A stretch of 64,000 nt of DNA from Cristatella mucedo (GCA_009760855.2 WPIO01000164.1:428001-492000), one strand, 5' to 3'; positions 22,557 to 35,005 are shown, numbered from the stretch's first letter. Translations and numbers: made by a program. Notes: generated by a model from the letters alone, not told the origin.

Positions 22557-22882
22557 ACCCATATACATATTTTCATACCTATGCCTGGATGCTAAACCCA
22601 AAACCTGTACACCTAGATTGAAACCCAAAAACTAAAGTCGGAACAAAATTAAAAATCCTAGGAGTAAGCCGTAAGCCGTAAATGACAGAATATACGATTA
22701 AATTGTTTACCCAAATTTAAAAGACCTCAAGCTAAAAGATGACAGAAAATGCGTTACTTTACCATAAATGTCAACATTAGTTGGTGAAAGTGTTAAACAG
22801 CCTGCTTTGAACACTGTGCACATAGCCGATCTAACATTGCAGTCTTAACTAACGATTCAATATTAGCTGGTCCAAACTGATA

Positions 22883-24975
22883 ACAATAATAACAATAATG
22901 CTGATACATTAATTATAGCACCTTCAAAAAACTCAATTTCTTTTCAGGCTCTTTAAATTTGCCACAAGGAAGCATGATTGCGTGGCTTTTGGCCATTGGT
23001 CACGAAGTTCTGCTCGAACGATTGAGAACAACGATCGGTCTGGCAGACGAAGCACTGGCATGGTTTAAATCATACTTGTCTGATCGTGCTCAATCCGTGT
23101 CGTGTGGGGGTCAGGTCTCAGACATGAGAAGGGTCACCTGTGGAGTCCCTCAAGGGTCTGTACTTGGTCCCTTGCTGTTCTCCATTTATACGCAACCTCT
23201 GGGAAAAGCGATTAAAGCCCATGGAATAGGATATCACTTCTATGCTGACGATACTCAGTTGTATTTGTCATTTAAACCGTCGGAATCTGCTGCTGCAACT
23301 AAAAAACTGAATGCTTGCCTTGCCGATATTCGTTAATGGATGACGGACAATTCCTGAAATTAAATGACGATAAAACCGAACTGCTTCTCATAGGACACCC
23401 TAAGCGTATGGCTGGATTAAAAGGCTTTGCTGTTCTAATAGGTGATGCTATTGTGCGACCTTCACCACGTGCTCGTAATCTAGGTGTCGTGTTTGACAGC
23501 TGCCTCAATTTCAAAAGCTTCATTCAGAAGACTGCCTCTACAGCTAGCCATTCCATCCGATCCTTATCCAAGATTAGAAACTGTCTCCAACAGTGGCTTG
23601 TAAAAAATTTAACTAGCTCTTTAGTTCTGTCTCGGCTTGATTATTGTAATTCCCTTTTGGCTGGGCTACCAAAGAAAGCCATTATGCCACTACAACGGAC
23701 TATGAATATGGCTGCAAGGCTGGTCTTCAAGTCCCAGCGGTTTGAGCACCTGTCACCTTTGCTGGAAGAGCTGGGATGGTTGCTGGTTGAGCAAAGGATG
23801 CAGAGCAAAGTTCTTACGCTGACCCACAAGGCCCGCCACGGCTTGGCTCCTTCATACCTAGCTAAACTGCTGCATCAGTTTCAGCCTGTTCGCGTCCTCA
23901 GGTCCTGTGTGGACAATAAATTGGCTGTCCCATTCCTCCGCTTAAAGACAGTTGGCGACAGAAGCTTTAGCTCTGCAGGTCCTAGACTGTGGAACTCGCT
24001 GCCATAATTCTTACGCAACGACATCTACTCTCCAACTGCCGACTATGGCACATATTTTTCAGCGGTCCTGAACTGCTACTTCTATGCTACTCACTACCTC
24101 AACTGCTCTCCTGACTCTGCTATGCTTCCCACTTTCTCTTTAATGCGTGAGACGAAGTCTGTTGGCTACCGAATGCGTACCGAAAGCCGCTTAGGCTGTG
24201 AGTGGGCTATACAAAAATCTCCTGCTTAACCCCCACATGGTCTTTATGACTTTGTGGAGTTACTGACGGAGATACATTGGCAGCATGCTCTATAAACAAC
24301 AAGAATAACGTGGTTAAGGGTGACATCCACAGGGTCAGTATGCAAGTATGCTTAGTGGTAGAATGCACAGCATTAGCACACATAAGCAGTTTAAGGACAA
24401 ATCACAGGGACCCACTAAATGCTGTGATAAAGATATGTCTTTTAAGCTTCTTTTTAAACGTGTTCAAGTGAGTGGGTGTCGTGAAGCAAGGCGGGAGTGA
24501 GCTCCCGGCTTTGGGAGCATACGAGTTAAAGGAGCGGTTTTCAAAGGATTTAAGGTTTGGACGAGGTAGAGGCAAACCCTTGGATTTCAAAACTCGTTGG
24601 GTACAATGCTTAGCTTGGTTAAGATAGATCTAATACGCAGACTGGAGCAGATAAAATACTGGAGCTGGAAGGGAGTGATACAACCTTCAAGGCGACACGT
24701 TGCTTGACCGGGAGCCAGTGCAGGTCAATGAAAAGTGGTGAGATGAGGTAGCTGTAATTCTCAAGACAGACAAGCCTAGCTGTAGAGTTGTGCACTAGCT
24801 GCAAGTGCCTCGTTGCACATACCGGTAGACCACCAAGCAGTGAGTTACAGAAGATGAGATGATGTGTCATTAATGTAAGTACCAATTTCGATGTGGTACA
24901 CCTTTCAAAACAAGCCCGATTTTTAGCCACGTTGTGACAATTGAAGAGAAAAAAACGGAGACAGATTTTGTGACT
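22883..24975 (-). mobile_element. LINE-A copy split by LINE-B
   Basis: The LINE-A tail and first 3' UTR bases (22883-22987, ending GGAAGCATGATTGCGTGG) resume at 24280 (GGCAGCATGCTCTATAAACA) and run to 24975 with C-terminal ORF2 on the minus strand. The intervening 22988-24279 is a plus-strand LINE-B. Confidence 0.7.
22988..24279 (+). mobile_element. LINE-B, best-preserved copy (RT C-terminal half)
   Basis: Two long overlapping open stretches (125 and 230 codons) on the plus strand: VLLERLRTTIGLADEALAWF, VPQGSVLGPLLFSIYTQPLG, the RT active-site box YHFYADDTQLY, LNDDKTELLLIG, LSRLDYCNSLLAGLP and SAGPRLWNSLP. An in-frame TAA falls near 23335 where the family has a serine before W-M-T-D. Ends GGAGATACATT, one unit of the ACATT tail. 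The endonuclease and 5' half are missing. Confidence 0.85.
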
Positions 24976-25079
24976 GGCAATTTCAAATATCTTTTTTGTT
25001 TCACAATTTATAAAAGAACTTTAAACCGCACATGGAAATAAAGTGTGGACTGCATGAGGGTAACAAGCAGGCTGACTTG

Positions 25080-27121
25080 AGAAATCACAGATGCACAATC
25101 CAAAAATGCTGATGTTGACAATAAACCATCTCCTCAACCGTACCCAGATTTGATCCTTACCTGATGATCATTGTGATGATCTAGCCGATTACTTCTAGCT
25201 TCTCTCGATTCTTTGTGCAGAAGATAGACAAGATCAGGGAATCCAACCCTGCAATGACCACGTCCCCACTAGAATGCTGTTCCTCAGTTCCTGGCTGCCC
25301 CTCAATGTCTGCATTTAAGAAGGTCATGAGTGATCTGGTATTAAAGTTCGTATCTCAATCAAAGAAGACAACAAGTCCTCTGGACCCTATTCCCATTGTC
25401 CTACTCCTACTTTGAATTGATCTGCTGCTGCCATGCATAACTAACATCATTATTATGTCATTAGCTTAAGGTCATGTCCCAGCACCTTTTAAAAACCTGA
25501 AGTCAGGCAACTTCTCATGAAAGCGACACTAGACCGAGAGAACTTAAGGAACTACCGCCCAGTCTCCCTTCTACCATTCCCATCAAAGACACTGGAACAG
25601 TCGTGGCAGACCAGCTGAACTCATAAATCGAAACCTCACACCTTGCGAGTTCCAGTCTGGCTTTAGAGCTAATCACTCCACAGTATCAGCATTGCTTGGG
25701 GTATACAACGACCTACTTAGGAATGTGGACATGGGTAGAGTATCTCTGCTTGTTTTGCTCGATCTTTCAGCAGCTTTTAATACCATTGATCACAAAGTTG
25801 TTCTAGAGCGCCTCTCATCTCGCCTGGGCATCACTGACACTGCTCTGCAGTGGTTCAGGTCCTATCCCAGTGGGAGACTCCAGAGTATTGACGTGAATAA
25901 ACAAAGATCATCCGAAGTACCTCTGAAATATGCAGTACCTCAGGGCTCCGTGCTAGGTCTGGTTCTTTTCACGGTTTATACTCTCCCTCTTGCTGAGGTG
26001 ATTGCCAAGCACAATCTAGGCTTTCACTTCTATGCGGATGACACTCAGTTGTACCTTTGCTGTGATCCCTCACAGCTTTCAAGCACCTCAACTCACTTGC
26101 TGCATGCATTGATGACATCTGCACATTGATGGCAGCAAATTTTCTAAAACTAGGCGATGATAAAACTAACTTACTAATTATGGGCAAACCCATTGTGATT
26201 GGGAGATTGGAAAGGCTGACTCTCAAAATTGGCTCTGCCAGCATATCTCCTGTTGAATCAGCTCGAAATCTAGGTGTCTTTTTCTAAAGCGACCTCTCAT
26301 CAGACGACAATATCAGCTCCACATACAAATCTGCCTAATTTCAGCTCGATAACATTCCTAAAATTCGGGCTTGTTTAGATAAGGATACCACGTCCAAGTT
26401 GGTCAATGCATCCGTGACATACCGTCTCAACTTCTGCAACTCACTGCTCTCTGGCCTACCAGGATGAGCGATCGGGCGATTGCAGCTGGTGCAAAACTCT
26501 GCAGCTAGGCTTGTCTGTCGTGAGCCTCGCTGTTGCCACATTACTCCACTTCTCGCTTACCTGCACTGGCTACCAGTCAAGCAATGGATGGACTTCAAGG
26601 TTTTGTCGCTCACTTTTAGGTCCTTTCATTCTATAGCTCCAACCTATCTCTCAGATATACTACTCCATCAGGCCAGTCATCGTACCACCCGCTTTTCAGA
26701 ATCTAACAGTCTACAAATACCTCATACGAACGTTAAATCCTTTGGAGACCGTCTATTTAGTTCGTATGCTCCCAAATCCTGGAACTCCCTCCCGATCTGC
26801 TTCAGAACATCCCCTGACCTTACCACATTTCAAAGGAACTTAAAAACACACCTGTTTAGTACCGCATACAGTGGGTCACTGTGATTCGTCCTTGATGTGC
26901 TTATGCGTGCTGACACCATGCATGCTGCCAGTAACCACATTTGCATGCTGACCCTGTGCATGTCACCCCTAACCATATTATTCATTTTGTTTATTTTTCA
27001 AGCATAATTTTGCTTACCATTCAATTGCATTTCAGTCTGCAGTAAATGTAAAGCGCCTAGAAAGAGATTAAGGTCTCTGAGGGTGCTTTGTCAAGTGTAT
27101 TATTAGTAGTAGTAGTAGTGT
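25080..27121 (+). mobile_element. LINE-A, longest copy (RT and C-terminal region)
   Basis: From KKTTSPLDPIPIVLLL through LLVLLDLSAAFNTIDHKVVL, VPQGSVLGLVLFTVYTLPLA and the RT box FHFYADDTQLYL to LHWLPVKQWMDFKVLSLTFR and SWNSLPIC, then 3' UTR, stem-like end and (TTA/GTA)n tail. Several frameshifts and stops; not active. The best guide to LINE-A structure in this window. Confidence 0.82.
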
Positions 27122-27390
27122 TATAACGACAACTACTCTCCTACTGCCGACTTTTGCACATCCTTTTCTGCGGTCCTGAGCTGCTACTTCTGTGTTAATC
27201 ACTACCTCAACTGCACTCCTGACTCTGCAATGCTTCCCACTTTCTCATCGTTGGATGAGACGAAGTCTGTTAGGTACCGAATGTGTACCAAAAGCCTTTT
27301 AGGCTGTGAGTGTGCTGCACCTAATCCTCCTGAGTAACACCAACATGTTCCTTATGACTTTGTGGAATTACAGAAGGAGATCCATGGCAT
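27122..27390 (+). mobile_element. LINE-B 3' UTR fragment
   Basis: GACAACTACTCTCCTACTGC through TTTTAGGCTGTGAGTGTGCT to GGAATTACAGAAGGAGAT, the LINE-B 3' end without tail. It begins immediately after the LINE-A tail. Confidence 0.7.
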
Positions 27391-28696
27391 AGGGTCAGTA
27401 GTTGACAGCACACTACGGTGGGAGAGTACTTAACCTGTGGTGTGACCATGTGGCCAAAGGAGCATGCACATGGGCCTCACGAAAATAAACTAATTATTGG
27501 CTAAAATTGGCCTTAATTATGTTGCTTTTAGATCGCCAAAATGATTGCTGAGATCTTTCATTGCAACTTAGAGTTTTCGGCACGCTCAAAACAAGAGATC
27601 ATCAAGATTGCTTTGGACAGTTGTTGTGTCTGGAAATTTATAAAGGAGATCGTGGCATTAGCCACTCCACTACTAGTTTTTCTATAGATTGAGCTACGGA
27701 AGGAAAAAACCTATAGTAGTAGCATGAACTAAGGCCTTTGAGTGAGTTGATTTAAGGTAGATCGTATTCAATACAAGCAACGAAGGACAATGGATTTATA
27801 TAGCATCGTGTTACACAGAATTAACCAATAGTTCATAAAAAAAATCAAGGAGCTTTATAAGTAAAAGATTCGGAGTTTCAGCCACCCAGATGGCCTCAAA
27901 GTTAGGAGTGAGTTAACTCAGCACTTGATGCTTGAGGTATGGGATACTAGATGAATTTCTAAACTTTTCGGGAACTCCAGATTAGTCAATTTAGCCCTTT
28001 CGCACTCAGTCGGCAAATCCTGCCGGAATATTCATTTCACGTATAATAACCAAGGAATCGACATCTATAAACTCAGTTAAATTAAAACAACGACACAATT
28101 GTGGGCTATCCGATCAAGCTAAATAGTAAAGTTGAACCCAGACGGTGAACTTGTATTAGAAGCTGACTCAGTTGTTGGAGAACAGGATGACTGGGCGGAA
28201 AGCCTGGTTGAGCATACCGACTAGGCAATTAACACTAATATCAAGCACCTAGATGTTTACGTGTCTTTAAGCTCTTATTACCTGTAAACTTGGGATCTAT
28301 GGAGATAGAATGATTTAATATGGTGAAATTAACTTACAGATGATTTCATAGGAGGCAGGCTTTAGAGAAGCTCGAATTACAGCATACAGCAGCTGGTAAG
28401 GAATGAAAGAGGTTTCCAGGGGGTTGAACTCTTATATATAAATCATTGCTTGAATGACCAATATACGGAGATAAAAACCTCAGAAGTTTACTTGTATTAG
28501 GAATTCAAACGCATTTATGAGAGCTGTATATGTCAATCTTAACGCCAGTAGAACTTTTTATCTGTGTGAGTTAGTTCAAATAAGGCATCAAATCAGTGGA
28601 TTTTGATACGTATTTGTCTCCCTGCATGAGTTATACCACTGTCTGATTCGAATCCCTGCATCTGTGCAATTGTCTAGCTACACCACGCATACTTAC
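27391..28696. other. Intron sequence, nothing recognised
   Basis: No exon signal or repeat family recognised on either strand. Confidence 0.4.
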
Positions 28697-28933
28697 GCAC
28701 GCAAACTTGAGGTTTCTTACTCCAAGTACCATTTTTGAGACACTTCATAATCATTTCTAAGTCTCCATCAGGATTAGTGTATCCAACCTTGCATCTGTAA
28801 GTTATATTTCCACCAGGGGAGAAGTCTCTGACCAGTATAAAAGCGTTTTGAGGAATGCCTGTAAGATACTGAGCTCGCCAATGCACTATTCTGCAGAACA
28901 TGATCTTTAATTTTTGTGTGGAAGCTTGCCATG
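28697..28933 (-). CDS. Exon 12: sushi (CCP) domain
   Basis: 237-bp phase 1-1 exon, 79 codons; acceptor TTCTGCTTTTAG, donor GTAAGT. Sushi cysteines at IMFCRIVHW, ITYRCKVGYT, MIMKCLKNGTW and KKPQVCV. It has an N-terminal extension (WQASTQKLK) and a basic, tryptophan-containing first loop, unlike the other sushi exons. An alternative acceptor just after TTCTGCAG would give the wrong phase, so I chose the upstream one. Confidence 0.75.
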
Positions 28934-28986
28934 CTAAAAGCAGAAATCACTTGTATTGCTGCTGCGGCTATCGATTCAAATATTAC

Positions 28987-29136
28987 CTGGATCGTAGCAG
29001 CAGGACTCTATCTCCACAGGAGAGTCGTAGCAGTGCAGCCCACGGCATTCGTACTGCCCGGAAATGCAACTTCTGGTACGCTGCCGTGAGCTAGATGGGC
29101 GGCAACCTGACCATTGTGACCACTCAGTCCAAGTAA
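28987..29136 (-). CDS. Exon 11: thrombospondin type 1 domain
   Basis: 150-bp phase 1-1 exon, 50 codons; acceptor TATGTTTTAG, donor GTAATA. Starts TWTEWSQWSGCRPSSSRQRT with the W-x-x-W-x-x-W-x-x-C and R-x-R features, then CISGQYECRGLHC and a closing ESCCYDP. A complete TSP1 repeat of normal length. The next intron is only 53 bp. Confidence 0.85.
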
Positions 29137-29330
29137 CTAAAACATAAGTTAGTCATTATTAAGATGCAGGCTCTTTTAATAAATTTAAAATCGAATATTA
29201 ATTGGCACTACCAAATTGTTTGAGGTCAACTGCTGAGACGTTTTTCTCGTTGACAATTTTACGTTTGACTTCAAAAAATGAGGTATTGCTACTTGCCAGC
29301 GAATGCAGATACAAATTTAACTATATTTAC

Positions 29331-29522
29331 CTTTAAAGACCGCAACATCCAGAAAGCAAAACGCTTGTTGCATGGAATTGCAGTCTGTCATGATAAGCGT
29401 GCCATTGTTAAGCCATGCTGGGCATTTGTTTTGTGTACCAGAAAATGCATTCTCGGGTTTCTCAGATACAAGGTTTAAATCCAACGTCTCTTTCAATAAA
29501 CGTAAAATTAAAATTAAAATTT
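29331..29522 (-). CDS. Exon 10: C-terminal half of C-type lectin domain 2
   Basis: 192-bp phase 1-1 exon, 64 codons; acceptor GCAATTTTCAG, donor GTAAAT. After a leucine-rich start (ILILILRLL), NKCPAWLNNGTLIMTDC and QQAFCFL give the three closing CTLD cysteines. The hydrophobic start is unusual for a secreted module, so the true acceptor could lie a little further in. Phase and length fit both neighbours. Confidence 0.68.
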
Positions 29523-29697
29523 CTGAAAATTGCATATTTCATAACAACTACCGTATTAGATGACGAACATGGAGCGTGAAAAGACTACAAAACATCAATT
29601 CAGCTGGCGCTCCACATTTAGGGTGGCTGAGTAGCTTTGCATAAATATTTATACAGAAAACTGCCACAAGCAAAGACTCGAGCGCTTAATGTAAACT

Positions 29698-30310
29698 AAT
29701 CTAATGTAACGTAGTTTCATGTATCTCTGTCGTCAATTCCAAAAAAACGTGGTGACTATGTCGGTGTTATCCAGGAGAGTTTTGCATAGTGACTATGTCG
29801 GTGTTATCCAGGAGAGTTTTGCATAGTCCACTCACAGCCTAAGCGGCATTCGGCTTTTTGGTAAGCATTCAGTAGCAACAGACTTCATTTTACACAAAAA
29901 AAAGAGAAATTGGGAAGCATAGCAGAGTAAGGAGAGCAGTCAGTAGAGGTAGTGCTTAGCATGGCAGTAGCAGCTCAGGACCGCTGAAAAGAATGCTTCA
30001 CTGTCGGAAGCAGGAGAGTAGTTACCATTGCATAAGAATTGTGTAAGCGAGTTCCACGTTCGAGGACCGGCAGAGCTAAAGCTTCTGCCACAATCAGTCT
30101 TCAAGCAGAGTAATGGCACAGCTAATGTATTCTCCATTCAGGACTTGAGGGCATGAGGAAGCTGAAACTAGGTCAGCAGCTCAGCTATGTTTCGAAGAGC
30201 CAAGCCGCGATGGGCCTTGTGGGTCAGTTTAAAAAAATTGCTATGTATTCTTTATTAAACCGGCAGCCATCCTAGCTCTTTTAGAAAAGGAGAAACTTGG
30301 CCAAACAACT
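29698..30310 (-). mobile_element. LINE-B 3' end with internal 37-bp duplication
   Basis: LINE-B tail and 3' UTR on the minus strand up to the C-terminal ORF2 region. 29752-29788 is repeated exactly at 29789-29825. Confidence 0.72.
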
Positions 30311-31965
30311 GGAACTTGCAAACAACCCCTTACAATTGGGTCGTGAATAAAGTTTAAAGATCGTGCCCATACAAAACACTAATTCATTCGATTACGGAGC
30401 TATTATAGGCTCTCCATTAGGCGTAACGATAAATGCATTGCTCGCTTAGGTTTTCAAGTTTAACTCAGATTACTCTTCTATACAGGTTTAAATTTTTAAA
30501 ACCTGAGATGGCAATACACTTATATGTACACTATATTGCTCTTTGGTAAAATTATTATTTATCCGTTTTAACAGAATTACGCATCAATATCTAATTTCTT
30601 GGAAGCATTGCTTTTAGAAGATGAACGAATAAGAAATACGGAGTTTTTAAGTTTTTTGACCATGAACAAGTAACCAGATATTGGAAAACCATTTACTTTA
30701 CCAAGCTGTTTTCACCAAAAGCAGTACATCAAACTCACTAAGATGAGTTTCAGTGAAAATTATTCCAGAGAGGCGTGGTTTTTCAGGTTCACTTTATAAA
30801 TCACGCCTACTCAGCCCTACACGGATACCATACTATTGATTGTAATACAATGAAAGTACCCATAGGTTTCTCACTAATGACTCGCCCCAAAGGTCAACTC
30901 TCCGACTGTTATTTACAACAATCCCAAAGGCTAAAACCTAAGCCGCTAAAGAAAACTCTGCCCACCTGAGGATAAACCCAGCTTTGGCCAATTACTTTCT
31001 AAGATTATTCGCACTTTTTTTAGCCGCTGTACGTGCTTAGGGCAATCGTGATACGGCTACTTCCAAAAGAAGTAGCCGGAAGTGACTTCTGTTAGGTAAC
31101 TACACAATCGATTTGGATTATACAATTAATAGCTGCCGTAGCCGTATTAGCTAGGAGGTGAATTTTTGGCCACATTAATCCATTTCGCCTAAACCTATTA
31201 AATACTGAATCAGTTAATCCATTTTCACGCGATAAGCCATTCTCTTAGAGGTATCGGTTGTAGGATGTAATATGAAAGTGCTAGGCAGGACTAATTCCCG
31301 GGAGAGCATGCAGCTACCTACGAAAAATGTCCCAATGGCTTGAACAATGCTGCTGCTGTACTCATTTATAAGAAAGAAATAGTTTGTTTATTTTGACCAC
31401 GATCACGAGCTGTAAGAAGTAACACTTGACAATAGTGGCAATTCACTTTCTCACTGACTAGCCATTTGGTTATTGACCTAAATATACCACTTCTTTGTTA
31501 TAAGTAATTTGGTATTTCTGTAAGAAGTGCTTTCAAGAGCTCGCGAATCATTTGGGAGAGCTGAAGGTCACCAATTTAGGTTGCATAAATGATTGCGAGG
31601 CATTAATGTTAACGATCAACCTTTGTATTGGCGTAGGATTTCCTAAAATAGAATTGGCTTCGGAGCACATAAGAGCTGGTTTCCAATATAATGAATATTT
31701 TGAATTAACGTCAGGCAATGTGTTCTGCTTGCTAAAGCTTGGGAAGGCATGAGAGAATCTTGTATAGACCCGAAGAATTCAGCAAGCAGTCAGACATTAG
31801 TCACACTAGTTAATTAAGGCCCGAAGTCAGTAACAGGTACTGAACACCTCACAATTTTCTAAAAGCCCTAACCGCACAGAAAAAGAGACATTCAAGCGAC
31901 CAAGACGCTTCTATACTTTCTGCTGTTTGCTCATGCCTGTGCACGACTCTCTTTGAGAAGCTTAC
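30311..31965. other. Intron 9 remainder, nothing recognised
   Basis: AT-rich sequence between LINE-B and exon 9. No family recognised. Confidence 0.4.
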
Positions 31966-32244
31966 CTCGAGTATGTTCATTCGTTGGGCTGCTCAATGTA
32001 GACCCAATACATGAGCTCGAAAATGTATCGATACATATGTGATCTGCAAGGTATATCAGCCAAAACTTTGGTGGAGAATGAATGGAATTCCCGATAAATG
32101 TTGCAACTCGCTGGGATAACCCACTAGCGTTTCCGGTTGCAGCCATCAAACTTGGAGCAGAGCAGGCAACGATCGCACTTTCGAAGGTGAATAGATTAGC
32201 ATGCTGCGATAGGCAAACTCCTGTTTCGTTTGAGTAGCTCCAGG
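31966..32244 (-). CDS. Exon 9: N-terminal half of C-type lectin domain 2
   Basis: 279-bp phase 1-1 exon, 93 codons; acceptor CCGATGCAG, donor GTAAGC. Reads WSYSNETGVCLSQHANLF, then IVACSAPSLMAATGN and PPKFWLIYL, matching the CTLD pattern of a first cysteine, the C-x(5)-L helix start and F-W-I. About 35 residues follow the F-W-I before the donor, so this exon carries more of the domain core than exon 5. The C-terminal half lies 2.4 kb downstream in exon 10. Confidence 0.72.
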
Positions 32245-32356
32245 CTGCATCGGATTTCTATAAAGAAACTAGAACTAACTAACTCTATAAGAAACAAGGC
32301 GAAAAAAATATTGCACAAATTTCATGAGATATATAATATTAGAATAACTAAGAAAC

Positions 32357-32572
32357 CGACCCTGGTACAACTCAGGATATTTGAATTGGTCCACTGTTCG
32401 GGCATCTTGCAGTACATAATTTGAATCTCCAACTCATTTTGGAATTCATATCCCTCTTCGCACTTAACAGCTATCCAGTCATTGAAGTTGAAGAGAGTTG
32501 ATTTGCCATATGTATTATAACTGATGACCTTCGAATACATAGGGATGGGTGGTAACTTTGAGCAGGTAATTC
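32357..32572 (-). CDS. Exon 8: sushi (CCP) domain
   Basis: 216-bp phase 1-1 exon, 72 codons. Acceptor GATTTTTCTTAG is strong. The start ITCSKLPPIP is almost consensus, followed by WIAVKCEEGYEFQ, IMYCKMPEQW and ILSCT. The only phase-compatible donor, GTTTCT, is weak, so the 3' border is the least certain of the set. If correct, the next intron is just 112 bp. Confidence 0.8.
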
Positions 32573-32666
32573 CTAAGAAAAATCAGAACTACATATCTGG
32601 AGCTCAGGCTACTCAGGCTAATCATTTAACCACATCACCAACCAAGTTAGAATAGTTTAAACTTAC

Positions 32667-32879
32667 TGAGACACTGTAAAAGTGGCGGTGACCACGACTG
32701 GCATCCATGACACCAACTCGAGAAGGTACGCTGAGAGTCACCACGGACCAGCCACCCAGAGCCACAGGTGAATGCATTCAGAGATCCTCGAAGCAACGAT
32801 CCTCTGACTGCTGCAATGCCAGAGCTGTTCGGTAGATTCACTTGACAGCACGCGCAGACATCAATGTCTGTTGTTGAGC
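32667..32879 (-). CDS. Exon 7: sushi (CCP) domain
   Basis: 213-bp phase 1-1 exon, 71 codons; acceptor GCTTTAAG, donor GTAAGT. Sushi signature: CCQVNLPNSSG, a strand with NAFTCGSGWLVRGDS, then FSSWCHGCQSW and SPPLLQC at the end (the W-x-x-P-x-P-x-C type ending). Extra cysteines near the start (VCACC) are atypical. Confidence 0.8.
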
Positions 32880-32902
32880 CTTAAAGCAAAGCAGTAACAG
32901 TA

Positions 32903-33172
32903 ATAAGGATAGCACACTTGATCAGGCTTCCTGGGATAACTTAATCTGTTTCTAGGCGCTGGACAGTTGCTGCAAAGGAAACACGATCGAATGATTACTG
33001 GTAGCATGCTCCATAAACAACAATAATAACATGGTTATGGGTGAGAGATACCGGGTGGTTAGTGGCAGCATGCACAATGACAGCCTGCAAACCCCATAAC
33101 AGTCGAATCGCAGACACCCACTAAATGGTGGGATAAATAGGTGCGTTTTTAATTTCATTTTAAATGTGGTCC
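32903..33172 (-). mobile_element. LINE-A 3' end, older copy
   Basis: CACTTGATCAGGCTTCCTGG (decayed 3' end), TTTCTAGGCGCTGGACAGTT, then 3' UTR to AAATGTGGTCC. Confidence 0.65.
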
Positions 33173-33770
33173 AGCGAAAGTCATCAATATTCGGATTTCC
33201 TCATAAGTAAAACTTGTAAATGATTTCTCGTATTTTCAGAAATCTGAAGATGTCCATTGTCCCATATTTAAAGTTATATTTAGTATTGAATACCAGCACA
33301 TGCATGCACGTCTGCTAGTACATATGTGAGGAAGCGAGCGAGCAAGCCCCGAAGGCGATTTTTTCATTTGCAATGGAGAATACACAATTAGCATTTCATC
33401 AAGAACGATAGTTGGATCACTAATGAATTAATTACTAGAGAAAAAACCAGGGTGAGCAGTTTTGTAGGCTTCGTCATTTTTTCATCGTAATTCCTTTATC
33501 CTAAAATTACTTTAACTACATTTATGCTTTCAGTATTGATAATCACTTAGTTTGAAAAAGCATGATTGATACTTAAATTGCCTAATATTAAGACACCTGA
33601 TGAGATCTACGGGAGACTTTAATCGTGGCGAACATCTTTATAACTTGATTGATTATTAGGTAAAATCAAAATGATTCAAGAGGACTTTAATCCAATCTGA
33701 CCATATGACCTTATTTTGATCGTTGGCCAATTCCATTAGAGGATATGAGAATAATGTAGCTTTAAACAAT
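33173..33770. other. Intron sequence, nothing recognised
   Basis: AT-rich, no recognised feature. Confidence 0.4.
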
Positions 33771-33938
33771 ACTAGCTGATTTAAAAGCCTCTCTTTATAG
33801 CGGCAGAAGAGCTTTGACGTCTATCACTACTTCTTGAAGTGACAATAAAGGATTGCCCACCGGAGTATCTGAACCCAAAACGTCGAGAATGAGGTCGTGA
33901 AAGGTGGCTTCCATACCCATTGCGCCATACGGATTACA
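33771..33938 (-). mobile_element. SINE1 (tRNA-derived), decayed
   Basis: Minus-strand copy with substitutions throughout; the hairpin is broken (CGTCGAGAATGAGGTCGTG). Confidence 0.6.
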
Positions 33939-34448
33939 GTTTTATTAGTACAAGTCGACAGGTTAGTTAGTTCCTGTTCGTCATACTTGATTCAATGGTT
34001 TACTAGCATTGGTTAAAGCCACAAAAGATTTGTATTAAGCATAAAACTCTAGAAAATTCTGGTCTAAATGCTTAATATTATTAGGTAATTTATAAATTGA
34101 AAACTTTGTGAACTAATAAAATGGCAATATATGCGTTATCCACAATTTATTATACGCATCACTTGAGTCAGTTTTATTGGAGACCTACCACTAATTATCC
34201 GCAGATATTTAGACGTTCCGTTAGCAGGACCAAATCTACAGCTATTCATCAAGCCATATTGTTATTTGATAATAATAACTTCCCACTGCGACGGCTAGCG
34301 AAAGATGGTTCTAGATCTCGGGTTCAATTGCCATATGACTTCTAGGATTTATATTTAGCTGGGCTACTGAAATAGTAAGTGCAGCCCTAACGTTCGGTGA
34401 CGCACGAGCCAGCAGTGTTAGTTCAAAAATCTGATAGATGCTGCCATG

Positions 34449-35005
34449 ATGTAAAATGCAATTGACCTCCGTCTGCAACTCCACAAATTATTACAAACTT
34501 TTTGGGTGGCACGAAGGAGATTTTTACGTAGCGCACTCACAGCCTAAGCGGTTTTTGGTACACGTTTGATAGCCAGCAGACTTAGTCACACACAACAAAG
34601 AGAAAAGTGGGAGTTTAGCTGAGTCAGAAGAGCAGTCGATGTAGTGAGTTGCATGGAAGTAGCAGCTCAGGGCCTCTGAAAAAGATGAGCCACAGTCGGC
34701 AGCAGAAGACTATTTGTCGTTAAATAAGAATTATGGAAGCGAGTTCCTCTGTCTAGGACCTGCAGAGCTAAAGCTTCTGTCGCCAACGGTCTTTAAGCGG
34801 ATGAATGGAACGGCTAATTTTTTTCCACACAGGACCTAAGGGTGCAAACAGGCTGACACTGGTGCAGTAGTTCAGCTAGGTACGAAGGATCTAATCCGTA
34901 GCGGGCCTTATGGGTCAGCTTAAGAACTTTTCTCTGTAACCGTTGCTCAACCGGCATCCATTCAAGTTCTTTTAGCAAAGGATACAAGTGCTCAAACCTC
35001 TGGTA
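34449..35005 (-). mobile_element. LINE-B 3' end
   Basis: Decayed tail (ATGTAAAATGCAATTG), then LINE-B 3' UTR and C-terminal ORF2 up to GGATACAAGTGCTCAAACCT. Confidence 0.7.

Noticed and set aside
23299-23523. Minus-strand ORF in the LINE-B copy
   Set aside because: Shadow of the reverse-transcriptase frame on the other strand.
28674-28901. Start codon at 28901 as the start of a separate sushi protein
   Set aside because: The frame stays open upstream to a good acceptor at 28934 in phase 1; the Met is internal to the exon.
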